Source: Pandoraea cepalis (GTDB taxonomy: Bacteria; Pseudomonadota; Gammaproteobacteria; Burkholderiales; Burkholderiaceae). Taken from it: a stretch of DNA of 64,000 nucleotides. The translations under genes and the position numbers were made by a program. Below the pieces are notes generated by a model. The model was given only the letters and a program-made list of their open reading frames with translations, did no database searches and was not told the origin of the DNA. The stretch covers positions 434,001-498,000 of the forward strand of contig NZ_CABPSL010000001.1 of NCBI RefSeq assembly GCF_902459665.1, in the 5' to 3' direction. Within the stretch, counting starts at the first letter, position 1, and every line of letters begins with the position of its first letter. Below are positions 34,390 through 43,911 of the stretch, one piece after another.

Positions 34390-35274
34390 ATGTCCCGTCA
34401 GGTCACCGAGGGCCGATATTTTGTGGAAGCGCCACAAGGGGGCCTGGGGAGGCGTTTGCCTCTGGTGATCGACGCACCGCACAGCGGGCATGTGTTTCCC
34501 CCCGATTTCGACACCATTGCGCCGACGGCCGCGATTCTTGCGTGCGGCGATGCTTACGTCGACGAGCTGTGGTCCGTGGCCACGCATCACGGCGCGACGC
34601 TCGTTGCCGCGCTTTTCCCGCGCGCCTACATCGACGCGAACCGCGCCGAGCACGACATCGATCCCGAATTGCTCGCAAGCCTGTGGCCGCACGACGCGCG
34701 TCCGCAAGCCTATAGCGAGCGCGGTGTCGGCCTGCTGCATCGGTTTGCCGCGCCGAACGTGCCGCTCTACGACCGGCGACTGTCGGTGGCCGAAGTCGAG
34801 CGGCGTATTCATGACTATTACCTGCCCTACCGTCACGCCCTGCGCGATGTGCTCGATGCCGCCTGGCAGCGGCACGGTGCGGTCTGGCACCTGAACTGTC
34901 ATTCGATGCGTTCGCGCGGCGGGGCGCTCGATGTCGATGCCGGCATGTCGCGTGCCGACGTGCTCGTGAGCGACGGCGGTGGCACCACGGCCGATCCGGC
35001 CTTCTCACGCTGGATCATCGCCGAGTTCACGCGACTGGGCTATCGCGTGGCGTACAACACCCCGTGCGGTGAGGACGGCGGCGGCGATCTGGTGCGTCAC
35101 TTCGGACGTCCCGAGGCGCGGCGCCACAGTGTGCAGATCGAGCTGAATCAGGCGCTTTATCTGAATGAATCGCGCGTGGAGAAGCATGACGGCTTCTCCA
35201 CGCTGCAATCGCAACTTGGCCAATTCGCGGCGGCGCTCGCCGCCTATGCCGAACAACATAGTGAGGATGTTTGA
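34390..35274 (+). CDS. N-formylglutamate amidohydrolase family protein
   Basis: A 294-residue protein of the N-formylglutamate amidohydrolase family. LVIDAPHSGHVFPPDF (about 25-40) supplies the first zinc histidine region, DANRAEHDIDP is near 78-88, and VWHLNCHSM near 172-180 carries another conserved His/Cys region. The family hydrolyses N-formyl or related amides, as in histidine degradation, but no other hut gene is present. It overlaps the IclR gene by one base (TGATG) and heads a cluster with an ABC importer, so it may act on an imported nitrogen compound. Confidence 0.87.
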   Translation: MSRQVTEGRYFVEAPQGGLGRRLPLVIDAPHSGHVFPPDFDTIAPTAAILACGDAYVDELWSVATHHGATLVAALFPRAYIDANRAEHDIDPELLASLWPHDARPQAYSERGVGLLHRFAAPNVPLYDRRLSVAEVERRIHDYYLPYRHALRDVLDAAWQRHGAVWHLNCHSMRSRGGALDVDAGMSRADVLVSDGGGTTADPAFSRWIIAEFTRLGYRVAYNTPCGEDGGGDLVRHFGRPEARRHSVQIELNQALYLNESRVEKHDGFSTLQSQLGQFAAALAAYAEQHSEDV

Positions 35275-36053
35275 TGGACTACACAGTCGCTTCGGTCGAT
35301 ACGGCGCTTACGTTGCTGTCGCTGGTCGGGGAGTGTCCCGGCCTGGGTGTGACGGAACTGGCGCATCGCGCCGGCCTGAACAAGTCGCGCGCCTTTCGTC
35401 TGCTGGCAACGCTTGAGCAGCACCGCTGGGTGGTGCGCGAAGGCAGCCCGGTGACCTATGTGCTGGGCGCTCAGGCGTTGGTGTTGGGCGTGGCCGGGCA
35501 CGAGCAGGTTAATCTCGTGAAGGTCGCCCATCGCCATCTTCAGGTGCTCAATCGCGCGCTGAACGAGAATATCCAGCTTCGCGTACGCGACGGGCTTGAG
35601 TCGCTGTGCGTGGCACGCGTCGAGTCGACCCACGAGTTGCGCGTGCACGGCGTGGTCGGCAATCGTCGTCCGCTGTATGTCGGCGCATCAGGCCGCGTGC
35701 TGCTGGCATTCGCGTCCGACGATGTTCGCGCGCAGGTGCTGGGCCGTCCGCGCAAGCGCTACACCGCAGGCACGCTCATCGAGCGCGACGAGCTGGCTGC
35801 CGAGCTACTCAACGTGCGCCGTCAGGACTGCGCGGTGAGCTTCGGTGAACTCGCGCCCGAGGCCGTATCGGTCGCGGTGCCGGTGCGCGATGCCTCCGGC
35901 GAAGTGATCGCGTCGCTGTCGGCGTCTGGTCCGTCGTCGCGCATGACGCGGGCGCTGCTGCCCGACATCTCGTCGCGCCTGTCGGCCTGTGCCACCGAGA
36001 TCTCGGCTGCACTGGGCTATCAGACGCCCCTGCCGGAAGCGCTGTCCGCCTGA
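35274..36053 (+). CDS. IclR family transcriptional regulator
   Basis: A 259-residue regulator. The N-terminal winged helix (about 8-65; VDTALTLLSLVGECPGLGVTELAHRAGLNKSRAFRLLATLEQHRWV) and C-terminal ligand domain (about 80-250; GNRRPLYVGASGRVLLAFAS, CAVSFGELAPEAVSVAVPVRDASGEVIASLSASGPSSRM) are complete. The start codon overlaps the amidohydrolase stop. Palindromes upstream of both that gene and the ABC operon are candidate binding sites. The effector is probably an intermediate of the pathway. Confidence 0.92.
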   Translation: MDYTVASVDTALTLLSLVGECPGLGVTELAHRAGLNKSRAFRLLATLEQHRWVVREGSPVTYVLGAQALVLGVAGHEQVNLVKVAHRHLQVLNRALNENIQLRVRDGLESLCVARVESTHELRVHGVVGNRRPLYVGASGRVLLAFASDDVRAQVLGRPRKRYTAGTLIERDELAAELLNVRRQDCAVSFGELAPEAVSVAVPVRDASGEVIASLSASGPSSRMTRALLPDISSRLSACATEISAALGYQTPLPEALSA

Positions 36054-36132
36054 GCGTGTGGTCGGACCGTGTCGTCGATGCGACCTCGGGATTTGCCCAG
36101 GCGCCTTGTGCGACACACTACGCGTCGTGGAT

Positions 36133-36150
36133 TTTCTGGAAATCCAGAAA
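36133..36150. promoter_or_regulatory. 18-base palindrome upstream of the ABC operon
   Basis: TTTCTGGAAATCCAGAAA is a perfect 7-base-arm dyad with an AAAT spacer. A half-site-like TTTTCCAGATTTCC follows at about 36164-36177. It lies about 90-105 bases upstream of the sigma-54 promoter, a suitable place for an activator or for the adjacent IclR regulator. Confidence 0.5.
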
Positions 36151-36237
36151 GTTTATGACCTCGTTTTCCAGATTTCCATATTATCGATCTTCGGGTTTTC
36201 CACAGCTTCCATTATTAAAATCAAAGACTTGCGTTTT

Positions 36238-36253
36238 TGGCATGGGTATTGCT
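36238..36253 (+). promoter_or_regulatory. Sigma-54 (-24/-12) promoter of the ABC operon
   Basis: TGGCAT-GGGTA-TTGCT matches the sigma-54 consensus TGGCAC-N5-TTGCW with one mismatch and correct GG-to-GC spacing. It lies 90 bases before the binding-protein ATG at 36343. A bacterial enhancer-binding protein such as NtrC or the nearby DctD would be required. No clear NtrC site was seen upstream. The rest of this 289-base gap is AT-rich and holds no gene. Confidence 0.7.
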
Positions 36254-36342
36254 TTTGTAGAGTACGTGCTGCCGCATGATCCGGCGTCCCTACGGGAATC
36301 CAGACGTGCCAGGCAAGCCGACCTAATAAGAGAGGAGACCTT

Positions 36343-37311
36343 ATGTTCAAGCAATGTCTTGCCGCTGCGGCACTGTGCGCAGCTTCGCTACACGCGTTTG
36401 CCGACGACGTCGTGCGTCTGGGGAATCTGAAGTTCGCCCACTACGGCGCAGTGTCGTACATGAAGGTCATCGGGCCGAAATACGGCCTGAAGATCGAGGA
36501 GCGGATGTTCGCCAAGGGGGTGGACATCATGCCGGCGATTGTGGCGGGGCAGGTCGACGTGTCGGCAAGCGCGCTGGATGCCGCAATTGCGGGGCGTGCG
36601 CAGGGCGCGCCGATCTACGCCGTGGCCGGGTTCGCGAAGGGCGGTGTGCGCCTCGTGGCGAAGAAGGGCTTGCCGATCACCAAGGTGGCCGACCTCAAGG
36701 GAAAGAAAGTGGGCGTGGCCCGTGGCGGTGCCCAGGAGTTGATTCTGTACGCCGAGTTGGCCAAGGCCGGCCTGACGTGGTCGGACAAGCCGGGCAAGGA
36801 CGTGCAGATCCTCTTCATGGCCTACGCCGATCTGAACCAGGCGCTTGCCGCCGGCAGCATCGATGCGATGTGCCAGTCGGAGCCGCAGGCGTCGCAGGCC
36901 ATCAACAAGGGCTTCGGCGTGGAAGTGCTCAAGCCGTATGACACGCCGCTCGGCGAACCGGTGCGGGCTCTCGTGATCACCGAGAAGCTCTACAAGGAAA
37001 AGCCGGACGTGGCGCAGCGCCTGATGTATGCGTTCGTCGAAGCCACCAACTTCTTTATCCAGCATCCGCAAGCGGCCGAGAAGTTCGTGCGCGAGGACAT
37101 GTTCAAGAACCAGATCACGCCGCAGGACTTCTCGGATGCCATCGGCAACTCGCCGTATAGCTACGACCTGAGCACCTCGCACGTACAGCTCACGACCGAC
37201 CTGATGAAACAGTATGGCGTGGGCCGGCTGCAGGATCCGGTGCCGAAGGCGGACGACTGGGTCAAGCTCGACCTGCTCGCCAAGGCGAAGACCCAGCTGA
37301 ACATCAAGTAA
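36343..37311 (+). CDS. ABC transporter substrate-binding protein, NMT1/sulfonate type
   Basis: A 322-residue periplasmic binding protein with a signal peptide (about 1-20, cleaved after LHAFA) and the SsuA/TauA/NMT1 fold: VVRLGNLKFAHYGAVSYMKVIGPKYGLKIEE, IVAGQVDVSASALDAAIAG, KVADLKGKKVGVARGGAQEL. Members bind sulfonates, taurine, nitrate, pyrimidines or aromatic acids. The ligand here is unknown; neighbours suggest a nitrogen compound. A strong Shine-Dalgarno (AGAGGAGA) precedes the ATG. First gene of a three-gene ABC operon behind a sigma-54 promoter. Confidence 0.9.
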   Translation: MFKQCLAAAALCAASLHAFADDVVRLGNLKFAHYGAVSYMKVIGPKYGLKIEERMFAKGVDIMPAIVAGQVDVSASALDAAIAGRAQGAPIYAVAGFAKGGVRLVAKKGLPITKVADLKGKKVGVARGGAQELILYAELAKAGLTWSDKPGKDVQILFMAYADLNQALAAGSIDAMCQSEPQASQAINKGFGVEVLKPYDTPLGEPVRALVITEKLYKEKPDVAQRLMYAFVEATNFFIQHPQAAEKFVREDMFKNQITPQDFSDAIGNSPYSYDLSTSHVQLTTDLMKQYGVGRLQDPVPKADDWVKLDLLAKAKTQLNIK

Positions 37312-37325
37312 AGCGAGGCGAACGG

Positions 37326-38162
37326 ATGGCCGCTGTCCTTGCTTCTTCGGGCGCTACGCGCACCGCGCGCATGATGCGCGGTGTGTTGATTCCGCTCGCG
37401 GTCGTGGTGATCTGGCAGATCGTCACGGGCCTCGGGTGGATCAACCCGATCATTCTTCCGTCGCCGCTGGCGGTTGTCGCCAAGTGGTGGCAATACCTCA
37501 AACCGACTGTGACGATGGCCGACGGCGTCGGCGCGTGGCTGAATTCGAGCGAATTGCTCATGGACGCCGCCAACAGCCTGTATCGCGTGGTCATGGGCTT
37601 CCTCGTGGGCGCGGTGATCGCGTTGCCGCTCGGCCTGCTCATGGGCACCAGCAGCCGCATTTACGGGCTGTTCAATCCGCTGGTGCAGGTGGTGCGCCCG
37701 ATTCCCCCGATCGCCTACATTCCGCTGGCCATTCTCTGGTTCGGCCTGGGCAATCCGCCGGCGTTCTTCCTGATCGCGCTCGGGGCGTTTTTCCCTGTGC
37801 TGATGAATACCATCGCAGGCGTACGTCACGTCGACGGCATCTATCTGCGCGCGGCCCGCAACCTCGGGGCGAGCCAGTTCACGATCTTTCGTCGCGTCAT
37901 CATGCCGGCGGCGACGCCCTACATCCTGTCGGGCATTCGCATCGGCATCGGCACGGCGTTCATCGTCGTGATCGTGGCCGAGATGATTGCCGTGAACAAC
38001 GGTCTCGGCTACCGCATTCTGGAAGCGCGCGAGTACATGTGGTCCGACAAGATCATCGCCGGCATGCTGACCATCGGTCTGCTCGGCCTGGTGATCGACC
38101 TCGGCATGGATCGTCTCAACAACCACCTGCTCAAGTGGCACCGTGGTCTCGAAACCAAGTGA
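37326..38162 (+). CDS. ABC transporter permease, SsuC/TauC type
   Basis: A 278-residue inner-membrane permease with about six membrane segments. The EAA loop that contacts the ATPase is near residues 175-195 (YLRAARNLGASQFTIFRRVIMPAATPYILSGIRIGIGTA). The N-terminal PSPLAVVAKWWQYLKP segment is typical of the family. It lies 14 bases after the binding-protein gene and 10 bases before the ATPase gene. Confidence 0.93.
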   Translation: MAAVLASSGATRTARMMRGVLIPLAVVVIWQIVTGLGWINPIILPSPLAVVAKWWQYLKPTVTMADGVGAWLNSSELLMDAANSLYRVVMGFLVGAVIALPLGLLMGTSSRIYGLFNPLVQVVRPIPPIAYIPLAILWFGLGNPPAFFLIALGAFFPVLMNTIAGVRHVDGIYLRAARNLGASQFTIFRRVIMPAATPYILSGIRIGIGTAFIVVIVAEMIAVNNGLGYRILEAREYMWSDKIIAGMLTIGLLGLVIDLGMDRLNNHLLKWHRGLETK

Positions 38163-38172
38163 GGCGAGCGAC

Positions 38173-38967
38173 ATGCTGATCGAAATTGAACACGTGGGTA
38201 AGCAGTTCCCGATTCCGGGCGGTGTCGTCGATGCGCTCAAGGACATCGACCTGACCATCGGCGCGGGGGAATTCGTCTGCCTGCTGGGGCCGTCGGGCTG
38301 CGGCAAGTCGACGCTGCTCAACGCGCTGGCAGGATTCGTGCAACCGACCTCGGGCGCCATCCGTATCGACGGTCGTGCGCATGCGGCGGCCGAGCCGGGC
38401 CCGGATCGCGGCATGGTGTTCCAGGAGTACGCGCTGTTTCCGTGGATGACGGTGGCGCAGAACATTGCGTTCGGGCTGGAAATCAAGGGGATGCGCCGCG
38501 CCGAGATCAACGAGCGCGTGGACCTGCTGCTCGGCAAGCTTAACCTGCGCGAGTTTCGCGACCGGTTTCCGCGCGATCTGTCGGGCGGCATGCGCCAGCG
38601 CGTGGCGATTGCCCGCGTGCTCGCGCTCGACAGCCCGATCCTGCTCATGGACGAGCCGTTCGGCGCGCTCGACGCGCTCACACGACGTACGTTGCAGGAC
38701 GAGCTGCTGCGCATCTGGGAGGAGTTCAAGAAGACGATCATTTTCGTCACACACAGCATCGAGGAGTCGATCTATCTGGCCGACCGGGTCGTCGTCATGA
38801 CGTACCGGCCGGGCACGGTCAAGCGAGACATGGTCATCGACCTACCCCGTCCGCGCGATACGGCAGGCAGCGAATTCAATGAATTGAAGAAGACGCTGGC
38901 CCAGATGGTGATGGAGGAGCAAATGCGCTTTGCGCAAAGCGAAATTCGCGGCGTCACCGCGGATTGA
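38173..38967 (+). CDS. ABC transporter ATPase, SsuB/TauB type
   Basis: A 264-residue ATPase. Walker A GPSGCGKSTLLNAL is at about 40-53, the Q loop in MVFQEYALFPWMTVAQNI, signature LSGGMRQRVAIARVL near 137-151, Walker B ILLMDEPFGALDALTRRTLQ near 156-175 and the switch histidine in FVTHSIEES. I chose the ATG at 38173 (MLIEIEHVGKQFPIPGG) over an in-frame upstream start inside the permease gene. It completes the importer; dctA follows after only 44 bases. Confidence 0.94.
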   Translation: MLIEIEHVGKQFPIPGGVVDALKDIDLTIGAGEFVCLLGPSGCGKSTLLNALAGFVQPTSGAIRIDGRAHAAAEPGPDRGMVFQEYALFPWMTVAQNIAFGLEIKGMRRAEINERVDLLLGKLNLREFRDRFPRDLSGGMRQRVAIARVLALDSPILLMDEPFGALDALTRRTLQDELLRIWEEFKKTIIFVTHSIEESIYLADRVVVMTYRPGTVKRDMVIDLPRPRDTAGSEFNELKKTLAQMVMEEQMRFAQSEIRGVTAD

Positions 38968-39011
38968 TAACAAGGGCGGTGGCTTGCCCCGCCGCCTGAA
39001 GAGGAAACAAC

Positions 39012-40298
39012 ATGCAAACTCAGACCAAAAAACCCTTCTACCGCATCCTGTACGTACAGGTGCTGATCGCCATCGTCATCGGCATCGTGCTCGGTCACTT
39101 CAAGCCCGATCTGGCCGTGCAGATGAAGCCGCTCGGCGATGCGTTCATCAAGCTGATCAAGATGATCATCGGCCCGGTGATCTTCTGTACCGTCGTGACC
39201 GGTATTGCCGGCATGGAAGACATGAAGAAGGTCGGCCGCGTTGGCGGCAAGGCGATTCTCTACTTCGAAATTGTCTCGACGCTCGCGCTGATCATCGGTC
39301 TGGCCGCGACCCACATCCTGAAGCCGGGTGCCGGGTTCAACGTCGACATCAACGCACTCGATCCGAAGGCGATTTCCGGTTATGCCGCGAAGGCCGCCCA
39401 CGGCGAGACGTTCGTCGACTTCCTGATGCACCTGATCCCGAGCACGATCACCGACGCGTTCGCCAGGGGCGAGATTCTGCAGATCCTCGTGATTGCCATT
39501 CTGTTTGGCGCCGCCCTGGGCATGATCGGTGAGCGTGGCCGCGTGGTGACGAACTGGATCGACAGCGTCTCGGGCGTGCTCTTCCGTGTGGTGCACATCA
39601 TCACCAAGGTTGCGCCGCTGGGCGCCTTCGGTGCGATGGCCTTCACGATCGGCAAGTACGGCATCGCCTCGCTGGTGCCGCTCGCCAAGCTCATGGGCAC
39701 GTTCTACCTGACGTCGTTCCTGTTCGTGATCGTCGTGCTGGGTCTGATCGCCAAGTTCACGGGCTTCTCGATCTTCCGTTTCCTCGCCTACATCAAGGAA
39801 GAGCTGCTGATCGTGCTGGGCACCAGCTCGTCGGAAGCGGCACTGCCGCACCTGATGGAGAAGATGGAGAAGGCCGGTTGCTCGAAGTCGGTGGTGGGTC
39901 TGGTGATTCCGACCGGTTACTCGTTCAACCTCGACGGCACCAACATCTACATGACGATGGCCGTGCTGTTCATTGCGCAGGCGACCAATATCGACCTGAC
40001 CTGGGGCCAGCAGCTCACGCTGCTCGCCGTGGCGATGCTGACCTCGAAGGGCGCTTCGGGCGTGACCGGCGCCGGCTTCATCACGCTGGCCGCCACGCTC
40101 GCCGTGATCCCGACGATCCCGGTGGCCGGGATGGTACTGATCCTCGGTATCGACCGCTTCATGAGCGAGTGCCGTGCGCTGACGAACCTCGTCGGCAATG
40201 GCGTGGCGACCATCGTCGTGTCGGCCTGGGAAAAGGAACTGGACCGCAACAAGCTCGCGCAGGCCATGTCCAAGGACCGCGAACCTGAGCTGGCCTGA
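39012..40298 (+). CDS. dctA: C4-dicarboxylate transport protein
   Basis: A 428-residue DAACS-family symporter that imports succinate, fumarate and malate with protons or sodium. [24 protein letters not shown] is near 44-67. The Ser-rich re-entrant loop [18 protein letters not shown] is near 272-289, the TM7 motif [16 protein letters not shown] near 303-318, and [16 protein letters not shown] later. A good Shine-Dalgarno (GAGGAAA) precedes the ATG. There is no room for a classic DctD/sigma-54 promoter in the 44-base gap upstream, so it may be read from the ABC-operon promoter. Confidence 0.95.
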   Translation: MQTQTKKPFYRILYVQVLIAIVIGIVLGHFKPDLAVQMKPLGDAFIKLIKMIIGPVIFCTVVTGIAGMEDMKKVGRVGGKAILYFEIVSTLALIIGLAATHILKPGAGFNVDINALDPKAISGYAAKAAHGETFVDFLMHLIPSTITDAFARGEILQILVIAILFGAALGMIGERGRVVTNWIDSVSGVLFRVVHIITKVAPLGAFGAMAFTIGKYGIASLVPLAKLMGTFYLTSFLFVIVVLGLIAKFTGFSIFRFLAYIKEELLIVLGTSSSEAALPHLMEKMEKAGCSKSVVGLVIPTGYSFNLDGTNIYMTMAVLFIAQATNIDLTWGQQLTLLAVAMLTSKGASGVTGAGFITLAATLAVIPTIPVAGMVLILGIDRFMSECRALTNLVGNGVATIVVSAWEKELDRNKLAQAMSKDREPELA

Positions 40299-40374
40299 CG
40301 GCCGGCGGCGGGTGCGAGGGTGTCACGTGAGTCGTTTCGCGTGACGCCACCGGCCCTCGCCAACGCAAGATTTG

Positions 40375-40438
40375 CCACCGGGCGGCGCGGCACAGGCACA
40401 ATAGCGCCTGAGCTTCGCCGCCCGGTGGTCCTTTGGTT
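40375..40438 (+). terminator. Large hairpin between dctA and dctB
   Basis: Thirteen perfect pairs, CCACCGGGCGGCG (40375-40387) and CGCCGCCCGGTGG (40416-40428), enclose a 28-base loop containing a smaller AGGC/GCCT stem. T-rich sequence begins only a few bases later (TCCTTTGGTTTTT). It could end dctA transcription, or be a structured leader of dctB. A weaker hairpin built on GTCACG/CGTGAC lies at about 40320-40345. The rest of this 374-base gap shows no gene. Confidence 0.5.
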
Positions 40439-40672
40439 TTTCCTGGTTTTGCGATGACGACAGGCGGCACGACCGCGCCGCCTGCCGCCATCGCCAGAAC
40501 CGGCCGTCATCGACGTCGACAAGGCGTACGCTGCGACCCAATGGCCACTCAGCACGACAACCCGATTCGCCCACGCGAGCGCCAGGCACCGGCAGGTGCC
40601 TCCGCTTCACGTACGGACGTTTCGCCCCCCCGGCGCGACGAAGTCCCCATCGATTTCGAGAGGACCGTGCCG

Positions 40673-42526
40673 ATGCGCCGTTGGTCGTGGATCGCCGTCA
40701 TGCTGTTGGCGAGCGTTCTGTTCTGCTGGTTGACGTACGCCCTGAGCTGGCAGCGCGGCGTGACCGACCTGCGCGTGAACGCCGGCGCGCGGGTCGAGCG
40801 CTACGCGGGCAGTCTGCGCAGCACCGTCGATCGCTACGAATTCCTGCCGTACTTGCTTTCGCTGCATCCGGATGTGCGCGATCTGTTGCTTCATCCGAAC
40901 GATCCCGCAGTCGTGCAGCGCGCCAACGATTATCTGTTCGACGTGAACCAGCGCGCCAAGGCATCGGCCGCCTATGTGATCGACGCCAACGGGATCGCAC
41001 TGGCCGCGAGCAACTGGCGCGAGAAGGCCACGTTCGTGGGGCAGCAATATCGTTTTCGCCCGTACTTCATCGATGCGATCCGGGGCGCGCTGGGCCGTTT
41101 CTATGGCGTGGGTACGACGTCGGGCGAGCCAGGGTACTTCGTCTCGCAGCCGATTGTGGTGGATGGCCAGATTCGCGGCGTCGTGGTCCTCAAGCTCAAC
41201 CTGGAGTGGTTCCAGCGTGCAGGTGCCGACGCCTCCGAGCCCGTCGTCGTGGCCGACGATCACGGCGTGATATTCCTGTCGTCCGAGCCGCGCTGGCAGT
41301 ATCGGGCGCTCGCACCGCTCACCCCCGCGGTGAAGGCGGCGCTCGACAGCTCGCGTCAGTACTACAACCAGCACATCACGCCGCTCGCCTGGAGCGAGGA
41401 CGAGCGGCTCGACGCCGACGGCGAGGTCGTGACCGTGCGCGACGGACGCGGCGCCGGCAAGATGCGCCGCTTTCTTGCGGTGCAGCGCAGGCTGGGCGAG
41501 CCGAATTGGACGCTGATGTACTTCGCGCCGCTCGATCAGGTGATCGCCAACGCCCGGATCGCGGCAGTGGCGGCGGGCTGTCTCGCGGCGTTTACCTGCT
41601 TGCTGGGGGTGGCATGGAACCAGCGGCGTCAGCGCGTACGCGACATGCTCAAGAGCCGTGAGCTGTTGCAATCGGCGTACGCGGAACTGGGCGAGCGCGT
41701 GGCCGAGCGCACCGCCGATCTGCAGTCGGCCAATGAACGCTTGCAGACAGAGGTGCAGGAGCGCTCGCGCACCGAGCACGAACTGCGCGAGGCACAGAGT
41801 GAACTCGTGCAGGCGTCCAAACTCGTGGCGCTGGGGCAGATGGCCGCCGGTATCACGCACGAACTCAATCAGCCGCTCTCGGCGCTGCGCAGCTTTTCCG
41901 ACAACACGCGCGTGTTGCTCGAACGCGCCGAGTACGGGGCGGCGCAAGAGAACCTGGAGGCCATCGCGTCGCTCACCGATCGCATGGGCAAGATCACCGG
42001 ACAACTGCGGCTCTTCGCAGGCCGCGCACGCCGTGGCGACATGGAGGCGTCGGTGCGCCGCGCGCTCGACAATACGGTGACGCTGCTGCGCGGGCGTCTG
42101 GCGGACATTCCATTGACGACGACGTTTGCCGACGGATTGGACGACGTGTACGTCGCCTGCGAAGGACTGCGTCTCGAGCAGGTGCTGATCAATCTGGTGG
42201 GTAACGCTATCGACGCGGTAGGAAGCGTTTCCAGCCCGCAGGCACCGCCGTCGATCTGGATCGATGTGGAGGCCGACGACCTGTGGGTGCGCATTTACGT
42301 GCGCGACAACGGGCCGGGCATTGCTGAGGCACATATGCCGCGACTGTTCGAGCCGTTTTTCAGTACCAAGGAGGGGGGGCAGGGCATGGGGCTCGGACTC
42401 GCCATCTCGTCATCCATCGCCCAGGAAAACGGCGGCCAGTTGGTCGCCCGCAACGTTCCTGGCGGTGGCGCAGAATTTCTCGTGACGCTGCGCCGCGTGC
42501 AACGCACCGGCGCGACAATCGCATGA
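40673..42526 (+). CDS. dctB: C4-dicarboxylate sensor histidine kinase
   Basis: About 617 residues from the ATG at 40673, which has AGAGGA eight bases upstream; an in-frame ATG at 40541 would add 44 residues. Membrane helix 1 is at about 5-24, a periplasmic double-PAS-like sensor spans about 30-300, helix 2 is near 300-320, then a coiled coil (AERTADLQSANERLQTEVQE). The H-box is GITHELNQPLSALR with His near 396, and N/G boxes follow (LVGNAIDAV, DNGPGI, GLGLAIS). It senses periplasmic C4-dicarboxylates and phosphorylates DctD. Confidence 0.93.
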   Translation: MRRWSWIAVMLLASVLFCWLTYALSWQRGVTDLRVNAGARVERYAGSLRSTVDRYEFLPYLLSLHPDVRDLLLHPNDPAVVQRANDYLFDVNQRAKASAAYVIDANGIALAASNWREKATFVGQQYRFRPYFIDAIRGALGRFYGVGTTSGEPGYFVSQPIVVDGQIRGVVVLKLNLEWFQRAGADASEPVVVADDHGVIFLSSEPRWQYRALAPLTPAVKAALDSSRQYYNQHITPLAWSEDERLDADGEVVTVRDGRGAGKMRRFLAVQRRLGEPNWTLMYFAPLDQVIANARIAAVAAGCLAAFTCLLGVAWNQRRQRVRDMLKSRELLQSAYAELGERVAERTADLQSANERLQTEVQERSRTEHELREAQSELVQASKLVALGQMAAGITHELNQPLSALRSFSDNTRVLLERAEYGAAQENLEAIASLTDRMGKITGQLRLFAGRARRGDMEASVRRALDNTVTLLRGRLADIPLTTTFADGLDDVYVACEGLRLEQVLINLVGNAIDAVGSVSSPQAPPSIWIDVEADDLWVRIYVRDNGPGIAEAHMPRLFEPFFSTKEGGQGMGLGLAISSSIAQENGGQLVARNVPGGGAEFLVTLRRVQRTGATIA

Positions 42527-43878
42527 TGTACAAGAACCTTCAGATCTTATTTGTCGAAGACGACGAACTCGTGCGGCGTGCCACGCTGCAGAGCCTGCAA
42601 CTCGCCGGACTCGACGCCTTCGGGCTTGCCTCGGCCGAAGCCGCGCGCGAGCGCATCACGCCGGACTTCGCCGGCATCGTCGTGTCGGACATTCGCCTGA
42701 TCGGCATGAGCGGGCTTGAGCTGCTTTCGCATCTGCGTCAGCACGCGCCCGAGGTGCCCGTGATCCTCGTGACCGGTCACGGCGATATTTCGATGGCCGT
42801 TCAGGCGATTCGCGACGGTGCCTACGACTTCATCGAGAAGCCGTTTGCGCCGGACCGTCTGATCGAATCGGCCAAGCGTGCGTTGGAAACGCGCAAGCTC
42901 ATGCTGGAGAACCAGGCGTTGCGGCGCGAACTGGCGGAACAGGGCGGCCGCGCCTCGCGCATCATCGGACGCAGTCCGGCAATGGAGACGCTGCGCACGC
43001 TCATCGCCAACGTGGCGATGACCGATGCGCCGGTGCTCATCAACGGCGACACGGGGACGGGCAAGGAGCTGGTGGCGCGCAGTCTGCATGAGTTGTCGCG
43101 CCGCCGCGATGCGCCGTTCGTCGCGCTGAACTGCGGTGCGTTGCCCGAGGCGATTTTCGAGAGCGAGATGTTCGGTCACGAGGTGGGCGCGTTTACCGGC
43201 GCGGCCAAACGTCGCATCGGAAAGCTCGAACATGCGTCGGGCGGCACGCTGTTTCTCGACGAGATCGAGAGCATGCCGCTTGCGTTGCAGGTCAAGCTGC
43301 TGCGCGTTTTGCAGGAAGGTGTGCTGGAACGGTTGGGCTCGAATCAGTCGGTGCGTGTCGACTGCCGCGTGGTCGCTGCTGCGAAGGGCGATATGGAAGC
43401 GCTGGTGCGCGAGGGCACATTCCGTCGCGATCTGTATTACCGGCTGAATGTGGTGACGCTGGCGTTGCCGCCGCTGCGCGAGCGTCGCGAGGATATCCTG
43501 CCGCTGTTCGAGCACTTCATGCTGGACGCCGCCGTGCGCTATGGACGTCCGGCGCCCGTGGTCTCGGATCGGATGCGTCAGGAGCTGATGCAGGCAGACT
43601 GGCCGGGCAACGTGCGCGAGCTTCGCAATGCGGCGGATCGGCTGGTGCTCGGTGTGGCGAGTGCGCCCGAGGGCGACTCGCTCGCGCCGCTGCCGCTCAA
43701 GGAGCAGGTGGACCGCTTCGAGCGCGCCGTACTGCAAGAGGCGCTGGAGCACAGCAAGGGCAACGTGGCGGCGACGGCCGAGGCGCTGCACGTGCCCAAG
43801 GCGACGCTGTATGAAAAGCTCAAGCGTTACGGCCTTCACACGCGCAGTCAGGGCGAGGGCGGCGACAGCGGGCGTTGA
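42523..43878 (+). CDS. dctD: C4-dicarboxylate sigma-54 response regulator
   Basis: A 451-residue enhancer-binding protein. The receiver domain (1-120) has phospho-acceptor Asp56 ([12 protein letters not shown]). The AAA+ domain (about 145-375) has Walker A GDTGTGKE (175-182), the sigma-54 contact loop GAFTGA (222-227) and Walker [11 protein letters not shown] Fis-type helix-turn-helix lies near 415-440 ([26 protein letters not shown]). The start overlaps the dctB stop by four bases. Known targets of DctD are dctA promoters; in this window the only nearby -24/-12 element is upstream of the ABC operon. Confidence 0.95.
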   Translation: MMYKNLQILFVEDDELVRRATLQSLQLAGLDAFGLASAEAARERITPDFAGIVVSDIRLIGMSGLELLSHLRQHAPEVPVILVTGHGDISMAVQAIRDGAYDFIEKPFAPDRLIESAKRALETRKLMLENQALRRELAEQGGRASRIIGRSPAMETLRTLIANVAMTDAPVLINGDTGTGKELVARSLHELSRRRDAPFVALNCGALPEAIFESEMFGHEVGAFTGAAKRRIGKLEHASGGTLFLDEIESMPLALQVKLLRVLQEGVLERLGSNQSVRVDCRVVAAAKGDMEALVREGTFRRDLYYRLNVVTLALPPLRERREDILPLFEHFMLDAAVRYGRPAPVVSDRMRQELMQADWPGNVRELRNAADRLVLGVASAPEGDSLAPLPLKEQVDRFERAVLQEALEHSKGNVAATAEALHVPKATLYEKLKRYGLHTRSQGEGGDSGR

Positions 43879-43911
43879 GGGGACTCGGTGATGCAGGACG
43901 CCGAATTCGGC

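Noticed and set aside
38968-39011. Sigma-54 promoter directly before dctA
   Set aside because: A TGGCTTGCC string is present, but there is no TTGC at the required spacing.
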